From NCBI RefSeq assembly GCF_965657105.1, contig NZ_CBFHNB010000001.1, forward strand, positions 39,683 to 103,682: a stretch of DNA of 64,000 nt, given 5' to 3'. Below the pieces are notes generated by a model. That model saw nothing but the letters and a program-made list of their open reading frames with translations, did no database searches and had not been told where the DNA came from. This document shows positions 8,353 through 16,990 of the stretch, in pieces (within the stretch, counting starts at the first letter, position 1; each line of letters starts with the position of its first letter). A program made the translations under genes and the position numbers. This DNA comes from Puniceispirillum sp965657105 (GTDB lineage Bacteria; Pseudomonadota; Alphaproteobacteria; Puniceispirillales; Puniceispirillaceae).

Positions 8353-9855
8353 CTATTTGGTGTCACTACCGGAGTGGAAATTAAAGACAGCACCTTCCTT
8401 GATCCCACTAGGCCAGCGTGCGGTTACCGTTTTCAACTTGGTGTAAAAACGGACACCTTCCATGCCATGAACAGCGTGATCACCAAACATAGAGGCTTTC
8501 CAGCCGCCAAAGCTATGATAGGCAACAGGCACCGGAATGGGCACATTGACGCCGACCATACCGATATTCACATTGGCCGCAAAATCACGCGCGGCGTCAC
8601 CATCACGGGTGAAAATCGCTGTACCATTGCCATACTCATGATCAATCACAAGCTGGCGCGCATCCTCATAGGTTTTTGGACGCAGAACCGACAGCACAGG
8701 TCCAAAAATCTCGTCACGATAGACCGACATATCCGGGGTTACCCGGTCAATCAATGTACCGCCAACAAAATAGCCACCTTCATAGCCTTGCAAAGACAAG
8801 CCGCGACCATCAACAACAACCTCGGCACCATCTGCCTCGCCTTGGCTAATGTAATCTTCAACGCGCTTTTGCGATTCGCGGGTAATGACGGGGCCCATTT
8901 CAACACCGGGCTCATCATACTGACCGATTTTCAACGCCCGCACTTTTGGTGCCAGCTGTGCAACAAAACGATCAGCTGTATCATCACCAACCGCCAACAC
9001 TGCCGAGATAGCCATACAGCGTTCACCGGCTGATCCGTAGGCCGCACCCATCGCGGCATCAACAGCCTGATCCATATCAGCATCGGGCATAATCACCATG
9101 TGATTCTTCGCACCGCATAAAGCCTGCACGCGTTTGCCATTATTACATCCACGGCCATAGATATATTTTCCAATCGCTGTCGAGCCAACAAAGCTAATGG
9201 CGCCCACATCAGGATGATCAAGCAATGTATCAACAGCTTCTTTGTCACCATTGACGACATTCAGGCACCCATCGGGCAGGCCAGCTTCGGTCAATAGGCG
9301 CGCCAGCAAAAGTGGTGCCGCCGGATCGCGCTCAGACGGCTTTAGAATGAAAGTATTACCGCAGGCCAAAGCCATTGGGAACATCCACATAGGCACCATT
9401 GCTGGAAAATTAAACGGGGTAATACCAGCCACAACACCAACAGGTTGACGTTGTGAATAGCTATCAACATTACCTGCCACCTGTGCTGAATAATCGCCTT
9501 TCAACAAATGCGGAATGCCACAGGCAAACTCAACAACTTCCATACCACGGGCAACTTCGCCCTTGGCATCGTCAAGTGTTTTGCCATGTTGAAGCGAAAT
9601 GGCTGTTGCAATTTCGGTATGGTGACTTTTTAGCAAATCACGAAAATTAAACATGACCTGAGCGCGCTTGGCAGGCGGCGTCGCAGCCCATCCCGTTAGC
9701 GCGGCTTTGGCCGAAGCAACGGCCTGGTTCACTTCGTCAATGCTGGCCAAAGGCACAGACCCGATCACAGCACCCGTTGCGGGATTGTAAACATCTTGTT
9801 GTCTGCCGCTAGTTCCAGCGACTGCTGATCCGCCAATATAATGTGTATCTGTCAT
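8353..9855 (-). CDS. mmsA: Methylmalonate-semialdehyde dehydrogenase (acylating)
   Basis: 500 aa from ATG 9855; upstream in-frame codons lack conservation. CoA-acylating aldehyde dehydrogenase converting (methyl)malonate semialdehyde to propionyl-/acetyl-CoA in valine, myo-inositol or 3-hydroxypropionate breakdown. The active-site stretch AGERCMAISA with its Cys is characteristic of MmsA, as is GAKNHMVIMPDADMD in place of the ELGGK of hydrolytic ALDHs. With dddP, acuI and mutAB in the window it could serve C3 carbon from DMSP; DddC of DMSP pathways is an MmsA homologue. Convergent with the 6859 gene, divergent from the DMT permease. Confidence 0.93.
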   Translation of the reverse strand: MTDTHYIGGSAVAGTSGRQQDVYNPATGAVIGSVPLASIDEVNQAVASAKAALTGWAATPPAKRAQVMFNFRDLLKSHHTEIATAISLQHGKTLDDAKGEVARGMEVVEFACGIPHLLKGDYSAQVAGNVDSYSQRQPVGVVAGITPFNFPAMVPMWMFPMALACGNTFILKPSERDPAAPLLLARLLTEAGLPDGCLNVVNGDKEAVDTLLDHPDVGAISFVGSTAIGKYIYGRGCNNGKRVQALCGAKNHMVIMPDADMDQAVDAAMGAAYGSAGERCMAISAVLAVGDDTADRFVAQLAPKVRALKIGQYDEPGVEMGPVITRESQKRVEDYISQGEADGAEVVVDGRGLSLQGYEGGYFVGGTLIDRVTPDMSVYRDEIFGPVLSVLRPKTYEDARQLVIDHEYGNGTAIFTRDGDAARDFAANVNIGMVGVNVPIPVPVAYHSFGGWKASMFGDHAVHGMEGVRFYTKLKTVTARWPSGIKEGAVFNFHSGSDTK

Positions 9856-10004
9856 GATAAGTCCAAGCATGGCATCTATTACGATGCCTCTATAATGTTT
9901 AAGATATCTATATCTCGCACAACCTAAATGCCGGTGCAATTCAGAACTGCAAAATTATTGATCTTATCGCTATGATCTTTGCCAAGATCCTATATAAACG
10001 AATC

Positions 10005-10907
10005 ATGGAATTATGGGTTTTACTGGCTATTTTGGCAGCAGCTACACAAGCTTTGCGTTCAGCCGTTCAAAAGAAAATGACGCCTCAGCTTGGTAGCTAT
10101 GGCGCGAGCTATATCCGTTTTTCCTATTCCTTCCCCTTTGCTTGGGCGATTGTGCTTGCCTATATGATGCTGGTCAATGTTGGCATACCCAGCCTGCCAC
10201 CAATGTTCTGGTTCTGGATCAACATCGCCGCAATCACGCAAATCGCTTTTACGATTCTTCTTATCATGCTGTTTTCGCATCGATCCTTTGCTGCCGCGGT
10301 TGCCTTTTCCAAAACCGAGGTGTTGCAAGCGGCACTGTTTGAAGCCATTATTCTTGGCGTTGTCGCCAGCCTGCAAACCGCCTTTGCCATCACGCTTGGT
10401 GTGGTGGCTACAATCATGCTGTCACTGGCAAAATCAAGTGTCACTAGCCATTCGATTATGCTTACGATTTTCTCGAAACAAACTGGGTTTGGACTTGGGG
10501 CTGGTGCCTTTCTGGGCTTTTGCACGGTCGCTTATGGCGCGGCCATAAAATACATACCCACAGATGATGTGATGCTGAATGCTGGATTGACCGCAGCCAT
10601 TGCCGTCACAATCCAGACGCTTGGTTTTGGAGCTTGGATGTATGTCGCAAAACGCCATGAACTGGTCGCCAGCTTCGTATATTGGCGCGAAAGCACCATG
10701 GCGGGTTTATGGGGCACACTTTGTAGCCTGTTTTGGTTTGCGGCCTTCGCCATGCACGCTGTTGCCCCGGTACGCGCGGTTGGACAAATCGAATTGCTTA
10801 TGAGCATCGGTTTTTCTTACTTCTATTTTAAAGAAAAAATCAGCCTGACCGAACTGATCGCCATAGCACTACTGGCACTGTCCATCATTCTGGTGTTGCT
10901 GGCCTAG
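10005..10907 (+). CDS. DMT-superfamily (EamA) permease
   Basis: 300 aa from ATG 10005 (MELWVLLAILAAATQALRS); an in-frame ATG at 9972 would add a charged leader. About ten hydrophobic segments, as in EamA-type drug/metabolite transporters, with the two-fold repeat these carriers show. Substrate cannot be read from sequence. It ends 33 nt before the stop of the convergent flavoprotein gene. Confidence 0.8.
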   Translation: MELWVLLAILAAATQALRSAVQKKMTPQLGSYGASYIRFSYSFPFAWAIVLAYMMLVNVGIPSLPPMFWFWINIAAITQIAFTILLIMLFSHRSFAAAVAFSKTEVLQAALFEAIILGVVASLQTAFAITLGVVATIMLSLAKSSVTSHSIMLTIFSKQTGFGLGAGAFLGFCTVAYGAAIKYIPTDDVMLNAGLTAAIAVTIQTLGFGAWMYVAKRHELVASFVYWRESTMAGLWGTLCSLFWFAAFAMHAVAPVRAVGQIELLMSIGFSYFYFKEKISLTELIAIALLALSIILVLLA

Positions 10908-10919
10908 CCAAGGCACAAT

Positions 10920-10949
10920 CAGGCCAGTTTCAGGCCAGTTTCAGGCCAG
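10920..10949. repeat. 11-nt tandem repeat between convergent genes
   Basis: The unit CAGGCCAGTTT is present about 2.8 times in the 33-nt gap between the EamA permease stop and the CoxM-like stop; the last copy runs into the CoxM-like stop codon at 10941-10943. It is short, with no T-run after it, so it is not a convincing terminator. Probably slippage-derived. Confidence 0.6.
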
Positions 10950-11744
10950 TAATTTTATCACCGCCTGCTTTGCCATTTGCACAACAAGATGCGCCCTAAA
11001 ATCAGCATTGGCATGCATGTCAGATAGCAATAAATCCGGATCAACTGACACATCATCAAGCACATCAGGGTTAAACCGCTTTTCCAAGGCCGCTTCAATG
11101 TCACTAGCCCTGAACACACCATCCTGACCAGCACCAGTCACCGCAACTTTGACCTGCCCATCATGCCGCTTGGCGACACATACACCAGCCAACGCATATC
11201 GTGATGCCGGGTTGGGGCATTTTACATAGGCACATATCTGATCAAGTGGAAAATGAATAGCGGTAATGATTTCATGCCCATCCAACGCTGTTTCAAACAT
11301 ACCAACAAAAAAATCGTCTGCTGCAAAGATTTGTTGGTCAGTGTGAATAGTGGCACCGGTTGCTAATAATGCCGCCGGATAGCACGCGGCTGGATCATTA
11401 TTGGCAACTGAGCCCCCAATTGTGCCACGGTTACGCACATGCGGGTCACCAATCTGCCCGGCAAGATCAGCCACGCCGGGCAAATAGCTACGCACCAATT
11501 CATGACCCGCAACCAGCGCATGAGATGCCATCGCACCTATCTGCATATTATTATCGCTGACCGTAATCTTGGTAATATCAGCTATGCCACCAAGATCGAC
11601 AAGCATATCAGGCGCGGCTAAACGCTGTTTTAGCGTCGGGATAAGGGTCATGCCGCCAGCCAGTAATTTTCCATCTTCCGCCGCCGTCAGAAAATCACGC
11701 GCCGACGCATAGCTGTGGGCTTTCTTATAGATCAGATCATACAT
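10941..11744 (-). CDS. FAD-binding subunit, CoxM/CutM type molybdenum hydroxylase
   Basis: 267 aa. CO-dehydrogenase-type flavoprotein with the two FAD-contact motifs LLAGGMTLIP (about 28-37) and TIGGSVANNDPAACYPA. Such subunits carry electrons from the Fe-S subunit to an acceptor in a trimeric molybdenum hydroxylase. It overlaps the CoxS-like gene by 8 nt. The large molybdenum subunit normally encoded beside it is absent: downstream lies a convergent permease, upstream of coxS an unrelated gap. The substrate is therefore unknown, and CO dehydrogenase is only one of several options. Confidence 0.85.
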   Translation of the reverse strand: MYDLIYKKAHSYASARDFLTAAEDGKLLAGGMTLIPTLKQRLAAPDMLVDLGGIADITKITVSDNNMQIGAMASHALVAGHELVRSYLPGVADLAGQIGDPHVRNRGTIGGSVANNDPAACYPAALLATGATIHTDQQIFAADDFFVGMFETALDGHEIITAIHFPLDQICAYVKCPNPASRYALAGVCVAKRHDGQVKVAVTGAGQDGVFRASDIEAALEKRFNPDVLDDVSVDPDLLLSDMHANADFRAHLVVQMAKQAVIKLLA

Positions 11745-12234
11745 GATCTACCTCATCCACCATATCACTAGCACTCATCACGCGCGCCGCCTGCTGAACT
11801 GATTTGATAATATTGTTATAGCCAGTACAGCGACAGATATTCCCTTCAAGAGCGCGGCTAATTTCATCAATGTCAGTCGTCGGATTATGCGCCAGAAAAT
11901 CAACTGCCGTCATGATCATGCCTGGCGTGCAATAGCCACATTGCAAACCGTGATTATCAATGAATGCCTGTTGAACCGGATGCAGATCATCACCCTTGGC
12001 CAAACCTTCGATTGTGGTTAGCCGCGCGCCATCTGCTTGCACAGCCAGCATGGTGCACGCCTTTATCGCCATCCCATCAAGATGAATAACACAGGCACCA
12101 CACTGGCTCGTATCACATCCGATATGCGTACCTGTCAGCTGCAACATTTCGCGCAAAAAAACACCAAGTAGCATAGTGTCTTCGACATCGGCTGTTACTG
12201 GCGTCTCATTCACAACAAGATTAACGATAGTCAT
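11737..12234 (-). CDS. [2Fe-2S] subunit, CoxS/CutS type molybdenum hydroxylase
   Basis: 165 aa, normal for the small subunit. Both clusters look intact: GCDTSQCGACVI for the plant-type [2Fe-2S] site and CGYCTPGMIM with NICRCTGYNN for the helical site. It relays electrons between a molybdenum subunit and the FAD subunit encoded directly downstream (8-nt overlap). The order S-M without an L gene is unusual. XdhA elsewhere in the window has its own fused Fe-S/FAD domains, so this pair should serve a different enzyme. Confidence 0.88.
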   Translation of the reverse strand: MTIVNLVVNETPVTADVEDTMLLGVFLREMLQLTGTHIGCDTSQCGACVIHLDGMAIKACTMLAVQADGARLTTIEGLAKGDDLHPVQQAFIDNHGLQCGYCTPGMIMTAVDFLAHNPTTDIDEISRALEGNICRCTGYNNIIKSVQQAARVMSASDMVDEVDHV

Positions 12235-12570
12235 TATTGCGGCCTTTCACATCATCTGTCATCAAACATGCCGATATGCCAGCAGCTTATGACAAAGCTA
12301 TCCTTGCGCCAATTTATACCAAGGTCAATATTACCGGACTACATATATAATATCAGTTAGATACTGTTGATATATTTTATAAAATAGCCCAATAAGCCGC
12401 GTGGAAGAGGGCGTTTCACCAAAGCTGGATCGATAATATGATGCAAACTTGGCCTGACTTGCCTTTAAACCCTGACTTGCCTTTTAACATAGTGATGGTT
12501 TTTACAGCCCTAGGCATTCACACGCTTTGTTTGGCTAAACGGAGCATTCGAGGCAGGTTGACAGGTGGTT
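12235..12570. other. Gap upstream of the CoxS-like gene
   Basis: No convincing gene. The part next to 12235 is AT-rich (12330-12390) and may hold the promoter of the CoxS/CoxM-like pair. At about 12454-12488 a 17-nt unit beginning CTGACTTGCCTTT is present twice in tandem. A 65-codon plus-strand reading at 12438-12635 has no recognisable family features and I do not call it. Confidence 0.5.
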
Positions 12571-12699
12571 ATGCAGCGGATTGCAAACCCAGTAGCTGCA
12601 TCTATTTACCTGACCGGCAAGCTTTACAATTATGAAGATGGACTGGAAGGCTTCAAGGCCTTTGTCGAAAACCGTGGTGCTGTCTGGAAAGACAAATAG
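12571..12699 (+). pseudogene. 3' remnant of an enoyl-CoA hydratase (crotonase) gene
   Basis: A 42-codon open stretch ends in TAG at 12697-12699 and reads EDGLEGFKAFVENRGAVWKD near its end. This closely follows the C-terminal tail of crotonase-family proteins (acidic-EG-x-x-AF-x-E-x-R-x-x-x-W/F-K). The rest of the protein is missing; an in-frame TGA lies five codons before the ATG and the ATG has no ribosome site. I read it as the stub left by a deletion. A short real peptide is possible but less likely. Confidence 0.5.
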
Positions 12700-12732
12700 G
12701 GCACAGGCTAACGTCGCCAGCGCCACCAGCAC

Positions 12733-13731
12733 CTAGACGACAAGACCCTCGATGGTCTCAAGAAGAGCCGCATTAACAGCGCGTGCGCCTGTATCAAGGC
12801 GGTTTTTATGGCGGCGGGCACCAGGCAATCGCACACCATCCATTGCATTGAGCTTGGCCACAAAGCCCTCAACATGCTCTGACCAGTCAGGCCCTGCAAT
12901 AATATCGGGGGACATGGCAAGAATCATTTCACCGCCACGGGCAGGTCCACCATCACCATTGTCATTTTCTTTGGCTTCAAAGCTAAATTGTTCCCCTGTC
13001 AAGCCAGCAGCCAGCAATTCAACCATCATCGAAATCGCCGAGCCTTTATAGCCACCAAATGGCAAAAGAACACCTTTCGCGATTTGAGCTGGATCAGTCG
13101 TTGGCTTACCATCCTGATCAAGACCAGTACCTATAGGGACTGTTCGCCCATCGCGCGCGGCAATCTGTATGTCACCCATCGCCATTGACGCTGTTGCCAT
13201 ATCATATACCACCGGCGTTGAACCAGGACGCGGCCATGCAAAGGAAATTGGATTCGTTCCAAACAGAGCTGTCGTTGATCCAGCTGGCGCAACCGCCGGC
13301 ATATAGGCTGTACAGGCAATACCAACAAGACCACGATCGGCCAGAAATTCGGTTTCGGGCCATAGGGCGGCAAAATGGTGAACACCAATCAGTGATAAAG
13401 CACCAATGCCAATCTCTTTGGCCGCTTCAGCCAGAACCGGCAAACCGGCGGCTTGCGCGATGGGGGCAAAACAGCCATGTCCATCAACCTGAATAACTGC
13501 TGGTGTGATTTTAGTGACTGTTGGTTTTGCCTTGCCATTAACCTTACCGCTTCGCAGTGCTTTAACATATCCTGGCACGCGAAACAGGCCATGTGAATGC
13601 GACCCGTCACGTTCGGCACGTGTCATTATATCTGCCAGGGCCATAGCATTCTCGTCGTCACAGCCATTGGCCAGCATAACGCGGATAATCAGAGCGCTTA
13701 TTTCATCGAGCGTCAGGTCAACAGTACTCAT
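12733..13731 (-). CDS. Ldh-family (malate/L-lactate type) NAD(P) dehydrogenase
   Basis: 332 aa, the usual size of the Ldh_2 family, which is unrelated to classical lactate dehydrogenase and includes malate, ureidoglycolate and 2,3-diketogulonate reductases. Motifs seen: SHSHGLFRVPGYV near 45, GVHHFAALWPET, FGTNPISFAWP, and GYKGSAISMMVELLAAGLTG. The exact substrate is not readable. Next to the betaine importer it may act on an osmolyte-related acid, and ureidoglycolate is possible given the purine genes; both are speculation. The stop lies 33 nt past the crotonase remnant. Confidence 0.85.
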   Translation of the reverse strand: MSTVDLTLDEISALIIRVMLANGCDDENAMALADIMTRAERDGSHSHGLFRVPGYVKALRSGKVNGKAKPTVTKITPAVIQVDGHGCFAPIAQAAGLPVLAEAAKEIGIGALSLIGVHHFAALWPETEFLADRGLVGIACTAYMPAVAPAGSTTALFGTNPISFAWPRPGSTPVVYDMATASMAMGDIQIAARDGRTVPIGTGLDQDGKPTTDPAQIAKGVLLPFGGYKGSAISMMVELLAAGLTGEQFSFEAKENDNGDGGPARGGEMILAMSPDIIAGPDWSEHVEGFVAKLNAMDGVRLPGARRHKNRLDTGARAVNAALLETIEGLVV

Positions 13732-13773
13732 GGCAACAGCTTTCTGTGTATCAGGTATTACTTGAAGCGCGTA

Positions 13774-14820
13774 TTACTTGTAGCGCGGTGTCGCTGAATC
13801 CCGATCTGGGCGGGCAATGGCCGCGATCGCTGTTTCCAAAGACACCGAACCAACCGTTTTACCTTTATCATCTACACAGCATCCCGTTGACACACCTTGC
13901 TTTGTCATCTGCTGTAACGCGACCTCAATAGGCGTATCACAAGTCAGCTTGGGACCAGATGCGCGTGATGCCGCCTTCATGATTGAACGTACCTCGATAA
14001 CACGACCCCGGTTGATATCCTTGATGAAGTCAGAAATATAGTCATCTGATGGGCGCATGATAATATCCTGCGGGTCACCTTGCTGGATCACTTCACCATC
14101 GCGCAAGATGGAAACCTGATCGCCAATACGCAAGGCTTCGTCAAGGTCATGCGTGATAAACACAATGGTCTTGTGCAATTCTTCCTGCAGATCAAGCAGG
14201 ATATCTTGCATATCCGTCCGGATCAGCGGATCAAGAGCCGAAAAGGCTTCGTCCATCAACAGGATTTCAGCGTCAGTTGCCAGTGCCCGCGCCAAACCAA
14301 CACGCTGTTGCATGCCGCCTGATAGCTGTGCAGGATAATGATTTTCAAACCCCCCAAGGCCAACCCGGTCAATCCAATGCTGGGCACGCTCTTTGGCTTC
14401 GGCCTCAAGCACCCCCTGAATGGTCAGACCATAAGCCGCATTCTGGGCCACAGTTCTGTGTGGTAGTAATGCGAATTTCTGGAACACCATTGATGATTTA
14501 TGCCGGCGGAATTCACGCAGATCTTCTGGTGACATCGCCAGCACATCTTCGCCATCAACAATCATCTGACCTTCGGTCGGCTCGATCAAACGGTTAATAT
14601 GGCGTATCAAAGTTGACTTACCGGACCCCGACAGGCCCATGATAACCTGAATACGCTTTGCCGGAATATCAATATTGATATCCCGCAAACCTAGCACGTG
14701 ACCATGTTCATCAAGCAAACTTTGCTTAGTGGCACCCGCACGAACATATTCCATGGCACGTTTTGGATTATCACCAAACACTTTATAGAGTTTGCTAATT
14801 TTAATTTTTGTATCAGTCAT
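13774..14820 (-). CDS. proV: Glycine betaine/proline ABC importer, ATP-binding protein
   Basis: 348 aa from ATG 14820. Walker A (GLSGSGKSTLIRHI), signature (LSGGMQQRVGLARA), Walker B (EILLMDEAFSALDPL) and the H-loop (FITHDLDEA) are intact; the C-terminal 90 residues form a CBS-like tail as in ProV/OpuAA. It powers betaine uptake with ProW and ProX. The start has AAGGAG 7 nt upstream and overlaps the proW stop by 8 nt (ATGACTGA). Related quaternary amines, including DMSP, are taken by some members of this family. Confidence 0.93.
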   Translation of the reverse strand: MTDTKIKISKLYKVFGDNPKRAMEYVRAGATKQSLLDEHGHVLGLRDINIDIPAKRIQVIMGLSGSGKSTLIRHINRLIEPTEGQMIVDGEDVLAMSPEDLREFRRHKSSMVFQKFALLPHRTVAQNAAYGLTIQGVLEAEAKERAQHWIDRVGLGGFENHYPAQLSGGMQQRVGLARALATDAEILLMDEAFSALDPLIRTDMQDILLDLQEELHKTIVFITHDLDEALRIGDQVSILRDGEVIQQGDPQDIIMRPSDDYISDFIKDINRGRVIEVRSIMKAASRASGPKLTCDTPIEVALQQMTKQGVSTGCCVDDKGKTVGSVSLETAIAAIARPDRDSATPRYK

Positions 14821-15703
14821 GGTCAGCTCCTTGGCGGTGGGCTTGTAAACGCCGCCCATAAGCTTGTGAAACACGGTCAAAGATAATTGCCAAAGCCACG
14901 ATGGCAAGGCCATTCATGAGGCCAAGCGCAAGATACTGGTTTGCAACTGCCTGAAGCACAGGAACGCCAAGCCCCTTCACACCAATCATTGACGCGATAA
15001 CCACCATGGCCAGAGCCATCATAATTGTCTGGTTCACCCCAGCAAAAATATTTGGAAGCGCCAACGGAATCTGCACGCCAAAGAGACGTTGTTTATAATT
15101 AGCACCAAAGGCATCGGCGGCCTCGAGCACTTCCTTATCAACAAGGCGTATGCCAAGGTTGGTCAAACGGACAATCGGCGGGATTGCATAAATACAAACC
15201 GCAATCATGCCAGGTACCTTGCCGATTCCCAGTAACATTACAACCGGAATCAGATACACAAAGCTCGGGATTGTCTGCATAATATCTAGTATGGGCGTAA
15301 TGATTGATTGCGCCCGGTTTGACCTTGCCATCAATATGCCTAACGGAATGCCAAAACCAATACATATTAACGTGGCAACAGAAATAATCGCCAACGTCGC
15401 CATTGTGTCTTCCCACATGCCAAAACGGCCAATGATGAAAAATGCGATAATTGACCCTAACGCCAACTTCCAACTGCGTGAACCAAGCCATGCAAGTCCG
15501 GCGATGATGCCTATAATGATTGGCCAAGGCGTTGCAATCAGAAGTCTTTCAAACCAGATCATAAATTGAAGAAGTGGGTCAAAAAACGACTCTAAACTCT
15601 CACCATAATTACGTGAGAAAGACTTAAAGGCAAAATCGACAGTTTTTTTAATATCGCGGAGTTCTTGTCGCCCTAATTCGGGAAACTCTTCTAGAAATTC
15701 CAT
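14813..15703 (-). CDS. proW: Glycine betaine/proline ABC importer, permease
   Basis: 296 aa from ATG 15703, preceded by AGGTG at 6 nt; a GTG at 15712 is an alternative. A hydrophilic N-terminal arm of about 55 residues is followed by six or so membrane segments and the binding-protein-dependent transport motif near SAIDAFGANYKQ-type residues (seen here as EAADAFGANYKQRLFGVQIP), which contacts ProV. It is the middle gene of proX-proW-proV, with a stem-loop in the proX-proW gap. Confidence 0.92.
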   Translation of the reverse strand: MEFLEEFPELGRQELRDIKKTVDFAFKSFSRNYGESLESFFDPLLQFMIWFERLLIATPWPIIIGIIAGLAWLGSRSWKLALGSIIAFFIIGRFGMWEDTMATLAIISVATLICIGFGIPLGILMARSNRAQSIITPILDIMQTIPSFVYLIPVVMLLGIGKVPGMIAVCIYAIPPIVRLTNLGIRLVDKEVLEAADAFGANYKQRLFGVQIPLALPNIFAGVNQTIMMALAMVVIASMIGVKGLGVPVLQAVANQYLALGLMNGLAIVALAIIFDRVSQAYGRRLQAHRQGADHD

Positions 15704-15733
15704 TTCTGGCACCTATAGATTAAATATTAACAG

Positions 15734-15755
15734 GCCTGCCAGTTTCCTGGCAGAC
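15734..15755 (-). promoter_or_regulatory. Intercistronic stem-loop between proX and proW
   Basis: In the minus-strand transcript a 7-bp perfect stem CTGCCAG/CTGGCAG closes a GAAA (GNRA) tetraloop, and G-C plus G-U pairs extend it to 9 bp. It lies about 20 nt after the proX stop and about 30 nt before proW, with no clear T-run behind it. Stem-loops at this place in binding-protein operons usually stabilise the binding-protein message and lower read-through, giving excess ProX. The role here is inferred. Confidence 0.6.
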
Positions 15756-15777
15756 CAAAGTTTTGAGTGAGGCTATT

Positions 15778-16791
15778 TTACAGAGCCGCCTTAACTTTTG
15801 CAGCAACATCTGATGATACCCAGCTAGACCAGACATCACTATGCTTTGACAAGAACTCATAAGCGGCATCTTCACCGTTTGCTTGCTCTTCAGTCATGTA
15901 AACGAGCATACCGTTCATAACCGGGCCTGGGTAAACACGCTTTGTCAAATAGTCATTGGCATCACCAGCACGCTTCTTGAAGTCATCAGTAATAACAGTG
16001 TTCACAACTGACTCTGTCCAAGCAGATGGCTTTGGGTCTTCACACTCTTGCTCTGGCAGGGCAATACAACCATCCCAGTTATCTGCACCAGCGAAAGGCA
16101 CGCCGAAATCCATCATCTGCATGTCGTATTTACCAATCATATCAGTTGGTGCCCAATAATAACCAAGCCAGTTCTGTTTGCTATCTGCTGCTTTTGAAAT
16201 TGAGCCATTGAGACCTGCAGATGAACCAGGATCAACCAGCAACCAGCCTTTGGCTTCCATATCAAAGGCGCGATACAGATTATTGGTGGTCAACTGGCAA
16301 TTCCAGCCTGATGGACATGTGTGAAGCGCACCTTTTGATGGATCTTCGGGATGCGGGAACAAGTCAGGACGCTCAATAACATCCAAAACAGACTTCAACT
16401 CAGGATGATCTTTCAACGTGTGCGGCAAAACAAACCAACCTTCACCAAGGCCTGTGATTGGGGCAGCAGACGCAATATGCAAGCGGCCTTCATCAACAGC
16501 TACAGCAAGGGGCCGTGCAACAGCATTAGCCCACAGCTCAGGGGCAATATCCGGCACACCCTTTTCCATCATTGACGTGGCAGTAGGCATTGTGTCGCCT
16601 GGCACGATTTCAACTTCGCATCCATAGCCTTCTGACAGGATGATTTTGTCAACTTGCGCCATTAACGCTGCAGAATTCCAGTTCATCTCTGCAATTGTTA
16701 CAGTTCCACAATGGCCATCAGCAGACGCCTGACCAGCAAGACCGATCGCACCTGAGGCAATTATGGCTGTAGATAAAAGTATCTTTTTCAT
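15778..16791 (-). CDS. proX: Glycine betaine ABC importer, periplasmic binding protein
   Basis: 337 aa with a clear signal peptide (MKKILLSTAIIASGAIGLAG, cleavage near QASA-DG). The mature protein is of the OpuAC/ProX type: TVTIAEMNWNSAALMAQVDK at the N-terminus and many Trp residues (LWANAV, WLLVDPG, WLGYYWAPTD, WSSWVS), consistent with an aromatic cage for a quaternary ammonium group. The ATG follows GAGGAAACCCAA. First gene of the operon; the 200-nt upstream gap should hold its promoter. Substrate could be betaine, choline or DMSP. Confidence 0.93.
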   Translation of the reverse strand: MKKILLSTAIIASGAIGLAGQASADGHCGTVTIAEMNWNSAALMAQVDKIILSEGYGCEVEIVPGDTMPTATSMMEKGVPDIAPELWANAVARPLAVAVDEGRLHIASAAPITGLGEGWFVLPHTLKDHPELKSVLDVIERPDLFPHPEDPSKGALHTCPSGWNCQLTTNNLYRAFDMEAKGWLLVDPGSSAGLNGSISKAADSKQNWLGYYWAPTDMIGKYDMQMMDFGVPFAGADNWDGCIALPEQECEDPKPSAWTESVVNTVITDDFKKRAGDANDYLTKRVYPGPVMNGMLVYMTEEQANGEDAAYEFLSKHSDVWSSWVSSDVAAKVKAAL

Positions 16792-16990
16792 TTGGGTTTC
16801 CTCTCCCGTTTCTTAATGTTGGGCACTTTGTGCCACCGTTATTGCCATAAACTTTAGTTATGACATCGCAAAAAATAGTTCAAATCACGACATATGACGG
16901 TGCAATTACACCATTTACAAATATCCAAACTCATCTAAGACATGCTGTGATTTGTTAATTAGTAACACTTTAACGCCTTAAACTGTCAAA

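Noticed and set aside
8344..9033. 229-codon plus-strand frame
   Set aside because: It lies wholly opposite mmsA, has no family motifs and reads like the antisense of an aldehyde dehydrogenase.
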